Assembly (NCBI GenBank): GCA_934256595.1 | Contig: CAKQOW010000017.1 | Span: forward strand, 1 to 39,572 | Source: an uncultured Clostridia bacterium | GTDB lineage: Bacteria > Bacillota > Clostridia > Peptostreptococcales > Anaerovoracaceae | Length of the DNA: 39,572 bases | Direction of reading: 5' to 3' | Shown: in pieces, positions 23,819-32,446 of the stretch | Position numbering within the stretch: position 1 is the first letter of the stretch | Layout: each line of letters begins with the position of its first letter | Notes under the pieces: generated by a model | Told to the model about the DNA's origin: nothing | Seen by the model: only the letters and a program-made list of their open reading frames with translations | Database searches by the model: none | Position numbers and translations under genes: made by a program

Positions 23819-24715
23819 TTATTTCTTTTTGTTTCTCTGTTTTTTGGCAAATCCGCAGCGGAAGCTTACGGCCTCAACGGGACAGGCCTTTACGCACATT
23901 CCGCAGCGTATGCATTCCGTATGGTCAGGCGTTTTTGTAACATCTACATCCATTTTGCAGGCTTTGGCGCATTTACCGCACGAAACGCATTTTTGTCCGT
24001 CTACCTTCATCCCGATAAGCGAAACTTTGTTCAGCAGAGCATAAAAAGCTCCCAGAGGACAAAGCCACTTGCAGAACGGACGATAAAACAGCACGCTCAG
24101 TATGGCGACTGAAAGCAGGACTGCAAGCTTCCATGAAAAAAGCACGCCCAGCGCCGCGCGAATTCCTTCATCGGCGGCAGCCAGAGGAAGCGCCCCCTCC
24201 AATACTCCCTGCGGACAGAGATACTTGCAGAAAAACGGCTCTCCCATACCCACATCGTTTACAACAAGCGCCGGCAGCAGTATCACCATTATCACCAGCA
24301 CGCCGTATTTTATAAAAGTCAGGGGCTTCAGTTTCCTGGCGGACAGTTTTTTCCCCGGTATCTTATGCAGCAGTTCCTGAAACCACCCGAAAGGGCACAG
24401 AAATCCGCAGATAAACCGTCCCAGCAGCACACCGAGCAGAATAAGGAAACCGGTGATATAGTATGAAAAGCTGAATTTTGACGATCCTGCCACCGACTGA
24501 AACGCTCCTATCGGACATGCCCCGGAAGCTGCAGGGCAGGAATAGCAGTTCAGTCCCGGCACACAGACAGCCTTTGTGTTTCCCTGATAAATGCCTCCCT
24601 TCAGGAAATTCGGCAGATGAAGGTTGGCAAGCAGCGTGGCTCCTGCCTGCAGCCACCCGCGAAAACGTGACAGAATCTGTGATATACCCGGTCTTTTCTT
24701 ATCCAATTCCCACAC
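23819..24715 (-). CDS. 4Fe-4S polyferredoxin membrane protein, NapH/NosR-like
   Basis: A 298-aa protein with several membrane helices and four cysteine clusters. Two are the membrane-embedded CxxxCP motifs FLCPFGWFQ and KWLCPLGAF, typical of the NapH/NosR/MauN group. Two C-terminal ferredoxin motifs are CVSCGKCAKAC and CIRCGMCVKACP. An extra Cys-rich stretch (CVPGLNCYSCPAASGACP) lies near the N-terminus. It probably transfers electrons in the membrane to the TlpA-like lipoprotein downstream. Translation starts at a GTG (24715) inside the end of the preceding 51-aa gene, so the two are coupled. Confidence 0.88.
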   Translation of the reverse strand: MWELDKKRPGISQILSRFRGWLQAGATLLANLHLPNFLKGGIYQGNTKAVCVPGLNCYSCPAASGACPIGAFQSVAGSSKFSFSYYITGFLILLGVLLGRFICGFLCPFGWFQELLHKIPGKKLSARKLKPLTFIKYGVLVIMVILLPALVVNDVGMGEPFFCKYLCPQGVLEGALPLAAADEGIRAALGVLFSWKLAVLLSVAILSVLFYRPFCKWLCPLGAFYALLNKVSLIGMKVDGQKCVSCGKCAKACKMDVDVTKTPDHTECIRCGMCVKACPVEAVSFRCGFAKKQRNKKK

Positions 24716-24854
24716 ACTCCAGACACAGCCGTATTGCCTTGTTCAGCACGATATCCGCCTCTCCGCGCCATATTCCGAAGCATAACATTGCCGCGCCGCC
24801 AAGCAGCAATGCAATCTGCAGCAGAAGTTTTTTTGAATGAATCAGTTTAGTCAA
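24699..24854 (-). CDS. CD1871A-like CXXC small membrane protein
   Basis: A 51-aa gene with a TTG start at 24854, five to six nt after AAAGGGGTGA. One transmembrane helix (LLLQIALLLGGAAMLCFGIW) is followed by a conserved tail NKAIRLCLECVGIG with a CxxC. From memory this matches the family called CD1871A family CXXC motif-containing protein, which sits beside 4Fe-4S and TlpA-like genes in Clostridia. It overlaps the 4Fe-4S gene by 17 nt. Probably a redox or assembly partner; the function is unproven. Confidence 0.8.
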   Translation of the reverse strand: MTKLIHSKKLLLQIALLLGGAAMLCFGIWRGEADIVLNKAIRLCLECVGIG

Positions 24855-25003
24855 TTAAGTCACCCCTTTCTTCAGTGCTTTCATTGTAGCAGGGAGGATA
24901 TAAAATCTGCGTTAAGAACAGAAACTTAACAGAAATCTTATCTCCCTGTGTTATAATATAGACATTCAATATTATGAAAACACAAAGCAAGGAGGCTTTT
25001 TTT

Positions 25004-25681
25004 ATGCATATTCTGGTCGTTGAAGACGAACGCGCGCTCTGCGAAACTGTTGTCCGCAGTTTGCGGCGTCTTGCCTACAGTGTGGATTTCTGCCATGACG
25101 GAAATGAAGCTCTCAGACTTCTTGGTGTGGAGAGCTATGACCTTGTGCTTCTGGATCTGAACCTGCCGGGAGCAGACGGCATGACAGTACTGCAGACCCT
25201 GCGGCAGACAGACAGAGATACAAGGGTGCTTATTCTGTCGGCGCGAAGCGAGGTTTCCGACAAGGTAGCAGGGCTTGATGCCGGAGCCAGCGATTATCTT
25301 TCCAAGCCTTTTCATCTGGAAGAGCTTGAGGCCCGCATACGCAGTCTTACCCTGCGGCAGTTCACACAAAATGATATAGTTCTCACCTGCGGACAGGTCA
25401 CATTTGATACTAAGGCGCGTACCGCCGCCGCTGCCGGACAGGCACTTACTCTGACAAGGAAGGAAACCGGGATTCTTGAATACCTGATGCTTCACAGAGG
25501 ACGCCCGGTAAGTCAGGAAGAGCTGCTGGATCATGTGTGGGATAACAGTGTGGATAATTTCAGCAACTCGATACGGGTTCATATTTCAGCTCTGCGCAAA
25601 AAACTGCGCGCCGCCCTCGGATATGATCCGATTCGCAACCGCATCGGCGAGGGCTATGTAATGGAGGAGGACAAAATATGA
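25004..25681 (+). CDS. OmpR-family response regulator
   Basis: A 225-aa regulator. The receiver domain (1-120) has the acidic pair E7/D8, phospho-acceptor D51 (LVLLDLNLPG) and Lys in SKPF. The C-terminal winged helix (about 125-222) ends RVHISALRKKLRAALG...IGEGYVM. The ATG at 25004 follows AAGGAGG at 7 nt; the frame extends upstream to 24974 without a site. It overlaps the histidine kinase by 4 nt and is divergent from the redox cluster, which is its obvious candidate target (inference). Confidence 0.95.
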   Translation: MHILVVEDERALCETVVRSLRRLAYSVDFCHDGNEALRLLGVESYDLVLLDLNLPGADGMTVLQTLRQTDRDTRVLILSARSEVSDKVAGLDAGASDYLSKPFHLEELEARIRSLTLRQFTQNDIVLTCGQVTFDTKARTAAAAGQALTLTRKETGILEYLMLHRGRPVSQEELLDHVWDNSVDNFSNSIRVHISALRKKLRAALGYDPIRNRIGEGYVMEEDKI

Positions 25682-26829
25682 AGAAACTGTCTCTGCAATG
25701 GCGCATCACTTTGATGACTGTCCTTCTTATAGGGATAACCTGTGTATCCATGAATCTCCTGATCTGCTGTTCAGGCAGGCATTACATGGATTCCATCGGC
25801 ACCTATATATCCGAAACAGACAATACAGATAAAGACAAACAGGAATTCTTTATTCCCGACCGGACAGAACCGGATCAGCAGCTTACTATTATCATTGACG
25901 GAGCGCAGGAGGCTTTTATTGCAACCAACTGGTACATTACGGCGGCGGTAACACTGCTGAGCGGAGTTATCGCATATTTTCTCAGCGGTCATACGCTGAA
26001 ACCTCTGCGCCGGTTTGCCTCACAGGTTGAGCAGATACATCCCAACAATCTTTCAGATATGAAGTTCTCCGAAGATGTGCTGCCGGAGTTTCAGAAATTC
26101 AGCAGCTCCTTTAACAGAATGCTAGACCGCCTGGATGACGGTTTTACTGCGCAGCGCCAGTTCACCGGAAATGCCGCCCATGAGCTGCGCACACCGCTGG
26201 CGCTGATGCAGGCGCAGCTTGAGCTGTTTACTGCCGAGCATCCCGAAATGCCTTCGGACACATCGGATTTTCTCCGTCTTCTCGGCGAACAGACAGAAAA
26301 AATGACGCAGATGACAAAAACACTGCTGGATATGAGTGAGCTTCGTACAGTAGCATGTACCGACCATATTCAGCTGGCACCTCTTGTTGAGGAGATTTTT
26401 ACAGATCTTGCGCCGCTGGCAGAGAATGCGGGTATCTGTCTTGAGCATGACGGTGACGGAGTCATGACAGGCAGCGACACCCTGATATACCGCCTGCTCT
26501 TTAATCTGACCGAAAACGCCATACGGTACAACCGTCCGAACGGGACTGTCCGCATCTGCGTATCCGAGGAGGCAGATCAGCTTATCATCCGGGTTTCAGA
26601 TACAGGCTGCGGTATTCCGAAAGAATACCGGGAAAGTATTTTTCAGCCTTTCTTCCGGGTAGACAAATCCCGCAGCCGGGAATACGGCGGAGCAGGACTC
26701 GGGCTTTCGCTGGTATGGGAGATCGTCTCGCTTCACAGCGGTGAGATTTACGCGGAGGAAAGCTCAGAAAACGGCACTACCATGACAGTGAAATTTGCTG
26801 CAGTAAATAATATACGGCAGGAAGAATAA
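25678..26829 (+). CDS. Membrane sensor histidine kinase
   Basis: A 383-aa kinase with two membrane helices (about 10-31 and 85-103) bounding a short extracytoplasmic loop of about 55 residues, a HAMP-like linker, an H-box with H168 (NAAHELRTPLAL), and an ATPase domain with N-box (NLTENAIRYN), DTGCGIP, FFRVDKSRS and GGAGLGLSLV. It autophosphorylates and passes phosphate to the regulator encoded just upstream, with which it is translationally coupled. The signal is unknown; the small sensor loop carries no cysteine. Confidence 0.94.
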   Translation: MKKLSLQWRITLMTVLLIGITCVSMNLLICCSGRHYMDSIGTYISETDNTDKDKQEFFIPDRTEPDQQLTIIIDGAQEAFIATNWYITAAVTLLSGVIAYFLSGHTLKPLRRFASQVEQIHPNNLSDMKFSEDVLPEFQKFSSSFNRMLDRLDDGFTAQRQFTGNAAHELRTPLALMQAQLELFTAEHPEMPSDTSDFLRLLGEQTEKMTQMTKTLLDMSELRTVACTDHIQLAPLVEEIFTDLAPLAENAGICLEHDGDGVMTGSDTLIYRLLFNLTENAIRYNRPNGTVRICVSEEADQLIIRVSDTGCGIPKEYRESIFQPFFRVDKSRSREYGGAGLGLSLVWEIVSLHSGEIYAEESSENGTTMTVKFAAVNNIRQEE

Positions 26830-26866
26830 TCTCCCTGCCGCATATTATGAATTATGTAAAGGAATT

Positions 26867-27073
26867 TCAGTCAGCCCTGTAGCCGATTTCATAGATAGTT
26901 CTTTTCATGTCATCAACCGATATAAGCTCCGGTGCATACAGTATCTCTGCAATACCTGTTTCATCATCTATTATAATGTTTTTTATTCCCTCCGAGCATC
27001 CCAGCACCTTCTTTATATCTTCGCTGTTTTCAGCGCCGTATATGTCGCATATTTTAAGATTAATGCTTTTCAA
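26867..27073 (-). CDS. HMA-like small protein lacking the CxxC metal site
   Basis: About 68 aa. Strand-helix-strand pattern and spacing (KSINLKICDIYG...IKNIIIDDETGIAEI...VDDMKRTIYEIGY) match heavy-metal-associated domains, but the usual GMxCxxC loop reads YGAENSED, so classical metal binding is lost. The TTG at 27073 is favoured because GGAGG lies 8 nt upstream; the longer frame would start at a GTG adjacent to that site. It lies downstream of the DUF3793 gene on the same strand with a 113-bp gap and may share its regulation. Role unknown. Confidence 0.65.
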   Translation of the reverse strand: MKSINLKICDIYGAENSEDIKKVLGCSEGIKNIIIDDETGIAEILYAPELISVDDMKRTIYEIGYRAD

Positions 27074-27186
27074 TGTCAGCACCTCCCTTGGTTGTTCTGC
27101 AGACAGACAGCCGGCAGTACCGTTCCTTCTGTTTGGGGATACGGTTTCCCGGCGCCTGTCTGCATGAGGAGCGTTCCTTCCTGATG

Positions 27187-27744
27187 TTAATTTGCAGCAT
27201 TTACAATTAGTTTTTTAAAGGAACCGTTTTTTCTGAACACTTCACTGTATACTCTGGTGCATTTCTCAAACTGCCTGAATCTTCGTATGGCAGTCTGCTC
27301 ATCACCATATACGCGCCACGTACCTACATATTTGGCATTTCCTGAGCCTTCTTTAATGAATCCGTACACATCTTCTGACGGATACCCCAGAAACAGCCCT
27401 ATTTCATGGGGAAACTCACTGCCGTAATTAAGTCTGCGAGCAAGCTCTGCAACGCAGTGACTTGTATTGTCCAGAGGATACCCCTTTTGAGCAAGTATTC
27501 TGCCTGCGGTTTCATCCTGCAGATCCCGCTGCAGTCTGTCAGGCCTGTACATATATATCAGGGCCTTCTTCTCCGTATATTTCACAGGCACCATTCGAAG
27601 ACCTCTCGGCACAAGTGTCGCATTCAGTCTCCTCACACTGTCAGCAAGCTCTGTCTTATCCTCCACAGGACAGGCGAACAAGTTTCCTGTTTTAAGTCCC
27701 GCCATGGTCGGCGAACACTGTGATATTACCATATCCTCCGACAT
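27187..27744 (-). CDS. DUF3793 family protein
   Basis: About 185 aa. Features: CSPTMAGLKTGNLFACP near the N-terminus, YRPDRLQRDL, and HEIGLFLGYPSEDVYGFI followed by WRVYGD, which I associate with DUF3793, a Clostridial family without known function that often lies near iron or heme genes. The ATG at 27744 shares one base with the stop of the DUF2325 gene, so they are coupled. An upstream GTG (27750) is possible. The pair sits behind a TTAGC-N4-GCTAA box like those before feoA and feoB. Confidence 0.8.
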   Translation of the reverse strand: MSEDMVISQCSPTMAGLKTGNLFACPVEDKTELADSVRRLNATLVPRGLRMVPVKYTEKKALIYMYRPDRLQRDLQDETAGRILAQKGYPLDNTSHCVAELARRLNYGSEFPHEIGLFLGYPSEDVYGFIKEGSGNAKYVGTWRVYGDEQTAIRRFRQFEKCTRVYSEVFRKNGSFKKLIVNAAN

Positions 27745-28034
27745 CAGCACATCTCTCCTTCTATATGTTCGTCAAGTATATTTTTAAGAGCTGCCATAGA
27801 GCTTGATCTGCTGTGAGCAATCCTTATGTTCTTGCCCTTCGCCTCACTCATTACAGCCTTGAGCATTTTGTGCGACATAGTATCCGTAAACATAACCAGC
27901 AGGTCAGGTGAACCCAGATTTTTCATATTGCCCGCCTTCTTGGTAAATACCTTCGTCTTGCAGGAGTACGACTCGCACAGCTCCTTGTATCTTCTCTCCA
28001 TTCGTTCATTTCCGCCTATTATTACAACACTCAT
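27744..28034 (-). CDS. DUF2325 family protein
   Basis: A 96-aa protein with the DUF2325 pattern: MSVVIIGGNERMERRY opening, LLVMFTDTMSHKMLKAV in the middle and IAHSRSSSMAALKNIL at the end, a Rossmann-like alternation of strands and helices. The biochemical role is unknown. First gene of an operon with DUF3793; the start codon lies 22 nt from a perfect GTTAGC-ATAA-GCTAAC palindrome, suggesting metal-responsive control shared with the feo genes. Confidence 0.82.
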   Translation of the reverse strand: MSVVIIGGNERMERRYKELCESYSCKTKVFTKKAGNMKNLGSPDLLVMFTDTMSHKMLKAVMSEAKGKNIRIAHSRSSSMAALKNILDEHIEGEMC

Positions 28035-28055
28035 TATTCTAATCCTTTCTATCTG

Positions 28056-28071
28056 GTTAGCATAAGCTAAC
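28056..28071. promoter_or_regulatory. TTAGC-N4-GCTAA operator upstream of the DUF2325 operon
   Basis: GTTAGCATAAGCTAAC is a perfect 6+4+6 palindrome. The same half-sites and spacing occur at 34965-34978 before feoB and four times at 35512-35607 before feoA. Most likely a DtxR/IdeR-type metal-dependent repressor site (inference from target genes). Confidence 0.65.
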
Positions 28072-28086
28072 TCTATCCCAAAATGA

Positions 28087-28102
28087 AATGCCCTAAGGCA
28101 TT
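28087..28102 (-). terminator. Weak terminator after the AraC gene
   Basis: AATGCC-CTAA-GGCATT hairpin, followed on the minus strand by TTCATTTT. A short stem, so it may be leaky. Confidence 0.45.
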
Positions 28103-28179
28103 TTACATCTGTATTATATTATTTTCCGTTTACGCCCGCTACTCCAAAAAGAACTGATAATGCTCCGTTCGGACAGATC

Positions 28180-29055
28180 TCAAAGACGACCGGTTTTTCT
28201 GTATGCCACCGGTGCAACACCCTGAACATCCTTAAATGCCTTGGCAAACTTGGAGCTGTTGTCATAGCCCAGCGCCCCTGCTATTTCAGTCACCTGCATC
28301 TCGGTTTCTCTAAGCATTACAGCTGCCTTTTCCATCTTCTGAGTCCGTATGTATGAGTATACAGATACACCGTATACGTCTTTGAAACAGGTTTTTATCA
28401 GAGTTGCAGACACATGGAAGGTTTCTGCAAGCATATTAAGAGTAACTTTTCTGTCCATTTGCTCCGTAAGGTATCTGCATACTTCCTTGGCAAGCCTTGC
28501 ATGGGCTGCCGATACCATTTTAGTTTCATCTGCGGCTTCCGGCTCCATCGCGCTTAAAAAAAGCAGCAGTTCCAGAATTTTAACCTTGAGATACCCCTTT
28601 TTTATCTCATTGGGAACAGAGTAAAGCTCCGAAAAGATATGCTCTATACTTTCATTTGATCTTGTAATATATCCCCTGCCGCTGTTGTCGAATTTTTTCA
28701 TCAGAAGCTCCGGGCGCACCTCAACATCATCAAGAAAACAGGACAGACAGCCCGGCGTCTGTCCCGTATCAATCAGAATAGTTATTCCCTGATAATAGTG
28801 AAGCGGAAAATATGCTTCCTCTCTGAAATCATTCCTGCAGCTTACAGAAAGGTCTCCCGGAGCAAGATATCTGAATTCATCACCTCCGCCCTCTGCAAGC
28901 TCATATTCAATTCTTCCCCTTCGGCAGTGGTTTATCTCGAAAACACTGCCGCTTTCATAATGCCTTCCCGAAACTCTCTCGGCGCGTATATCGTTATATA
29001 TTACCGTTATTCCTGGGAAAACATCATACGATGTCATGGAAATGCTATCCTTCAT
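28180..29055 (-). CDS. AraC-family transcriptional regulator
   Basis: A 291-aa regulator. The first 170 residues are a variable sensing domain. The last 100 form the double helix-turn-helix typical of AraC/XylS proteins (TLNMLAETFHVSATLIKTCFKDVYGVS and VTEIAGALGYDNSSKFAKAFKDVQGVAPVAYR). GGAGAG precedes the ATG. It lies 16 nt after the ABC exporter permease gene on the same strand, so it may be co-transcribed with and regulate the exporter. The ligand is unknown. Confidence 0.92.
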   Translation of the reverse strand: MKDSISMTSYDVFPGITVIYNDIRAERVSGRHYESGSVFEINHCRRGRIEYELAEGGGDEFRYLAPGDLSVSCRNDFREEAYFPLHYYQGITILIDTGQTPGCLSCFLDDVEVRPELLMKKFDNSGRGYITRSNESIEHIFSELYSVPNEIKKGYLKVKILELLLFLSAMEPEAADETKMVSAAHARLAKEVCRYLTEQMDRKVTLNMLAETFHVSATLIKTCFKDVYGVSVYSYIRTQKMEKAAVMLRETEMQVTEIAGALGYDNSSKFAKAFKDVQGVAPVAYRKTGRL

Positions 29056-29071
29056 ATTCTTTTCTCTCCGC

Positions 29072-31351
29072 CTATTCTGTTCCTTTGAGCGCCTCTACCA
29101 TATCAATATGCCTGTTCTTGCGCGCCACCATCAGACTTACAGCCATTGAAACTCCAAATGTCAGAAGAACGCTGACAATGTATGTGACAGGTCCGATTAC
29201 AATTTTCAGCTCATACTCAGGTGCAAGCGCCGTCATAAGATAACTCAGCGCACCTGCTCCCGCAGGAATTCCGATAATTATTCCAATCACAGAAATCCAC
29301 AGATTCTGCCCTGCAAGAAGCCTGCCTATTTTTCGATCCCGAAATCCCGTTACCTTCAGAGTTGCCATTTCTGTATACCTTTCGGTATAGCTCATAACAC
29401 CCAGATTATACAGTACCACCACGCCCAGAACAACTGCCGCAAGTATAAATATGACTATCATAAGGTTCATTATTTCCATAAACGAGTCAAATGAGTCGAT
29501 TATTGCCTGCTTTGACTGCACGCTCTTGATTGCGCCGTCTGTCTTTATATCAGCCTTAGGTGTATCTGTATATATGGAGTCAATTACATAATCAATCCCA
29601 ATCCTGCCTGCATATTCCGGCGATATTACGATGTTCTCGCTTACAGAACGTATGATGCCTGCCACTTTAAGGGTATATTCATCATCCCCTCCGTACGGAC
29701 TTATTCTGATGCTGTCACCCTGCTCAAGATTAAACTCATCGGCAATTCGCCTGCATATGTACGCTCCGTCATCGGGAAGCTCTGCAAAACCGTCCCTGTC
29801 GGCAGGAAATCTCACTTTGTCTTCTGATGTATCATATATATCAAGTGATACCGCCTTGTCTTCAATCTGCACACTTGCAGACGAGCTCCAGTCGCCGCCA
29901 TATTCAGAAACAAGCCTGTCCCTTTCGTCAGGGGCCGCCTCTTCTGCTATATAAATTCTTGAGCTGTAGTTTGTGGCGTCATCATAATAGGTTTTGAGGA
30001 AGTCGTTCATAGTGTCGCGCATACCGAGAGTAGCCGTTATTATCAGAGTGCAGCCCACTATACCTATAAGGCTCATTGCCATTCTTGATTTATGACGCAT
30101 TGCATCCCTCAGGTTCCATCTGGCTCCGAAGGAAAGTCTGTCGAATATATGTGTTTTTTCTATAAGGAGGCGCTTCATTTTTTTAGGAGAATACGGTCTT
30201 AATGCGTCTGCTGCGGTTCCCTGAAGCATTTTTTTTACGGAAAGGTAACCGATAAGCGTAAGCAGCAGAATTATGCATGCAAGTGTGACATAGCAGAACC
30301 ATGGCAGATACAGCTTCCACTCCGGCATATCAAAGTATGTACCCATGGTTCCGTCAGGGTTCATAATCATATACGCCACAAAGTATCCAAGCGCAACTCC
30401 GATGACAGAGCCTGTAATTCCTATCATAAACGCATAGGAGGTATAGTGTCTTAAAATTCTCCTGTCTTTAAAACCGAGAGCCTTGAGCGTTCCTATCTGC
30501 AGCTTTTCCTTTGCCGCAATACGATGCATTGTAGTAACCATCGTAAGTACAGCTATGAGCAGGAAAAGTACCGGAAGTATCGAGCCCATGGTTTTGCCTT
30601 CTTCTATTTCACTGTCTGCTCCCGCATATGACGTGTTTTCGTCCTTAGAAAGTATCAGCAGCGTCCTGTCAAGCGCATCGTCTGCTTCATCTGTGAAGGC
30701 TTTTTTGCTCATATCGGATATGACATTTATCTGCGGATAATATTCAAAACCCGCCGCTTTTTCGTAAAACACCGGTGATATATATGCATATCCGTAAGTG
30801 TCATAATCAGGCATAATCTGTGTTTCATCACGAACGCACACCATATGCTCTGAGGCTTTAATCAACCCCTTTACTTCACCTTTAATCTCAAAGTTTTTGT
30901 ACTCCAAAGTCAGTTTATCGCCGACAGCTATATTATTGGCTCCCGCATAGCTGTCCGAAAGCCATATGCCGTCGGCGCTTTCACTGTCATAAGCCTCCCC
31001 CTGCAGAACCATAAATCCCGAAACATCTTCGTTTTCGGTAACTGTAAGAGCCAGACTGTCTCCGTCTCTGCCTTTTACATCAGCGTTTACGCATACATAA
31101 CGTGAGGCTCTGTCTACGCCGTCCATATCCTCTATGCTTTTAAGGTCGGCTTTTGTGAAGCCTGCCTCTGACACAATACGGTAATCGGCAAAGCCTGTAT
31201 CATCAAAAAATCCGCCTGTGTTTTTTTCAATGCTCACCCATTCCATATTGAAGCCGATAAATATTCCCATGCCCAGAGCTATCATAATAACCATAGATAT
31301 GAACTGCGCTTTGTAAAGGCCCATTGTTCTCCATAATTTTCTAAGCAGCAT
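29072..31351 (-). CDS. FtsX-type ABC transporter permease
   Basis: A 759-aa permease. An N-terminal membrane helix is followed by a large extracytoplasmic domain (about 40-255), three membrane helices (FtsX domain 1, about 260-385), a second extracytoplasmic domain and a second FtsX domain at the C-terminus (about 635-755). This duplicated layout is typical of Firmicute export or peptide-resistance ABC systems. The ATG at 31351 is preferred: AGGAGG lies 7 nt before it but only 1 nt before the alternative GTG at 31357. It is downstream of the ATPase gene. Substrate unknown. Confidence 0.92.
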   Translation of the reverse strand: MLLRKLWRTMGLYKAQFISMVIMIALGMGIFIGFNMEWVSIEKNTGGFFDDTGFADYRIVSEAGFTKADLKSIEDMDGVDRASRYVCVNADVKGRDGDSLALTVTENEDVSGFMVLQGEAYDSESADGIWLSDSYAGANNIAVGDKLTLEYKNFEIKGEVKGLIKASEHMVCVRDETQIMPDYDTYGYAYISPVFYEKAAGFEYYPQINVISDMSKKAFTDEADDALDRTLLILSKDENTSYAGADSEIEEGKTMGSILPVLFLLIAVLTMVTTMHRIAAKEKLQIGTLKALGFKDRRILRHYTSYAFMIGITGSVIGVALGYFVAYMIMNPDGTMGTYFDMPEWKLYLPWFCYVTLACIILLLTLIGYLSVKKMLQGTAADALRPYSPKKMKRLLIEKTHIFDRLSFGARWNLRDAMRHKSRMAMSLIGIVGCTLIITATLGMRDTMNDFLKTYYDDATNYSSRIYIAEEAAPDERDRLVSEYGGDWSSSASVQIEDKAVSLDIYDTSEDKVRFPADRDGFAELPDDGAYICRRIADEFNLEQGDSIRISPYGGDDEYTLKVAGIIRSVSENIVISPEYAGRIGIDYVIDSIYTDTPKADIKTDGAIKSVQSKQAIIDSFDSFMEIMNLMIVIFILAAVVLGVVVLYNLGVMSYTERYTEMATLKVTGFRDRKIGRLLAGQNLWISVIGIIIGIPAGAGALSYLMTALAPEYELKIVIGPVTYIVSVLLTFGVSMAVSLMVARKNRHIDMVEALKGTE

Positions 31352-31362
31352 TGCCACACCTC

Positions 31363-32064
31363 CTACCAGTCAATATCATCTGCCGCAGCAGGTTCATTCT
31401 GTTCTGCGCAGGACTGTATCCTGCCGTTTTTAACTCTCACAATTACATCGGCCATCCTGGCTATGTTCTGGTTATGGGTTACAATCACTATGGTTTTGCC
31501 ATATTCTCTTGCCATTTTGAGCAGCAGTTTTAAAACCATTACGCCGGTTTCCGAGTCAAGCGCTCCCGTAGGCTCATCGCACAGCAGGATTTCAGGGTTT
31601 TTGGCAAGAGCTCTTGCTATGGATACTCTCTGCTGTTCTCCTCCCGAAAGCTCCGAAGGGAAGTTTTTGAGATGATCCGAAAGACCTACTTCTTCCAGCA
31701 TTTTTTCTGCCGAAAAGCAGTCCGGTGATATTTCTCTGACAAGCGCCACGTTCTCCTGCACTGTAAGTGTAGGTATCAGGTTGTAGAACTGAAATACAAA
31801 GCCTACTGTCGCAGCTCTGTAGTCGGCAAGCTCATCCTTTGAAAGCTGCGATATGTCTTTCCCCTGCACATATATTTTGCCTGATGTAGGGCTGTCAAGT
31901 CCTCCAAGCATATTAAGCAGTGTGCTTTTGCCGGCTCCGCTGGGACCGAGTATTACTACGAATTTTCCCTCTTCAAGCTTCATATCCACGCCGTCAAGAG
32001 CCTTGAGCTCATGCTCTCCGCTTGTATATATACGGCTTACATTTTTAAATTCAACAATAGCCAT
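31363..32064 (-). CDS. ABC transporter ATPase, MacB/LolD type
   Basis: A 233-aa ATPase with Walker A GPSGAGKST, Q-loop FQFYNLIP, signature LSGGEQQRVSIA, Walker B LLCDEPTGALD and H-loop VTHN. Sequence class matches MacB/LolD/SalX ATPases that pair with FtsX-like permeases. GGAG precedes the ATG by 6 nt. It is the first gene of the operon ATPase-permease-AraC; the permease begins 11 nt downstream. Probably exports or extracts a lipophilic or peptide substrate; not determinable here. Confidence 0.95.
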   Translation of the reverse strand: MAIVEFKNVSRIYTSGEHELKALDGVDMKLEEGKFVVILGPSGAGKSTLLNMLGGLDSPTSGKIYVQGKDISQLSKDELADYRAATVGFVFQFYNLIPTLTVQENVALVREISPDCFSAEKMLEEVGLSDHLKNFPSELSGGEQQRVSIARALAKNPEILLCDEPTGALDSETGVMVLKLLLKMAREYGKTIVIVTHNQNIARMADVIVRVKNGRIQSCAEQNEPAAADDIDW

Positions 32065-32091
32065 AAGTTTCTCCTTTTTTCGCTAATTCGC

Positions 32092-32177
32092 CGTAGCTTT
32101 CTTCCAATCACACTTTGTGTTCTTGGGAAAGCATGACGTTTGTCCTACCGGCCATTTGCTTCGCAAATGGGGTTAGG
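32092..32177. repeat. Pair of palindromic intergenic repeats, copy 1
   Basis: Two adjacent palindromes. 32092-32138 starts CGTAGCTTTCTTCCAATC and folds through GCTTTC/GAAAGC and CACAC/GTGT. 32144-32177 contains CCATTTGC-TTC-GCAAATGG flanked by CCTA/TTAGG. Both modules recur, in the opposite order, at 35819-35908. They look like dispersed REP-like elements. Confidence 0.7.
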
Positions 32178-32181
32178 CCAT

Positions 32182-32226
32182 AAAAAACAAGAGAAGCGGG
32201 AAAACTCCTGCTTCTCTTGTTTTTTA
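32182..32226. terminator. Strong bidirectional terminator after the feo operon
   Basis: ACAAGAGAAGC pairs with GCTTCTCTTGT, with A- and T-runs on either side. It ends the minus-strand feo operon just past the Cys-rich membrane protein gene. Confidence 0.85.
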
Positions 32227-32397
32227 TTAATGTTTATGGCAGGAGCCGCTCATCGGGCAGCTTCCGCACTTGCATCCGCAAGAGGATTTCCCCTGTTTCT
32301 TATTATTCACCAAGTAGATAACTATGGCAGCAACAATTAATGCAAGCACCAGCGCTATAATGATTGTCGCTATGTTTTCTGTAATCCAAGTAAACAT
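32227..32397 (-). CDS. FeoB-associated Cys-rich membrane protein
   Basis: A 56-aa gene: one transmembrane helix (about 9-30, IATIIIALVLALIVAAIVIY), a basic stretch and a Cys-rich tail (SSCGCKCGSCPMSGSC, Cys40, 42, 44, 47 and 53) ending in HKH. This is the FeoB-associated Cys-rich membrane protein (FeoC-position) family common after feoB in Firmicutes. AAAGGAG precedes the ATG. It lies 49 nt past the feoB stop and is followed by a strong terminator. Probably helps iron handling at FeoB; the mechanism is unknown. Confidence 0.88.
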   Translation of the reverse strand: MFTWITENIATIIIALVLALIVAAIVIYLVNNKKQGKSSCGCKCGSCPMSGSCHKH

Positions 32398-32446
32398 TAT
32401 AGAGTCAGCTCCTTTCTTAAATAGTGGTAATTATTATTATCTCAAA

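Noticed and set aside
24938..25582. 214-codon minus-strand ORF opposite the response regulator
   Set aside because: The plus-strand response regulator is unambiguous and coupled to its kinase; the opposite frame resembles no protein.
26815..26848. CGGCAGG/CCTGCCG hairpin at the end of the histidine kinase gene as a terminator
   Set aside because: Seven paired bases but no U-run on either strand; could be chance, so not listed as a feature.
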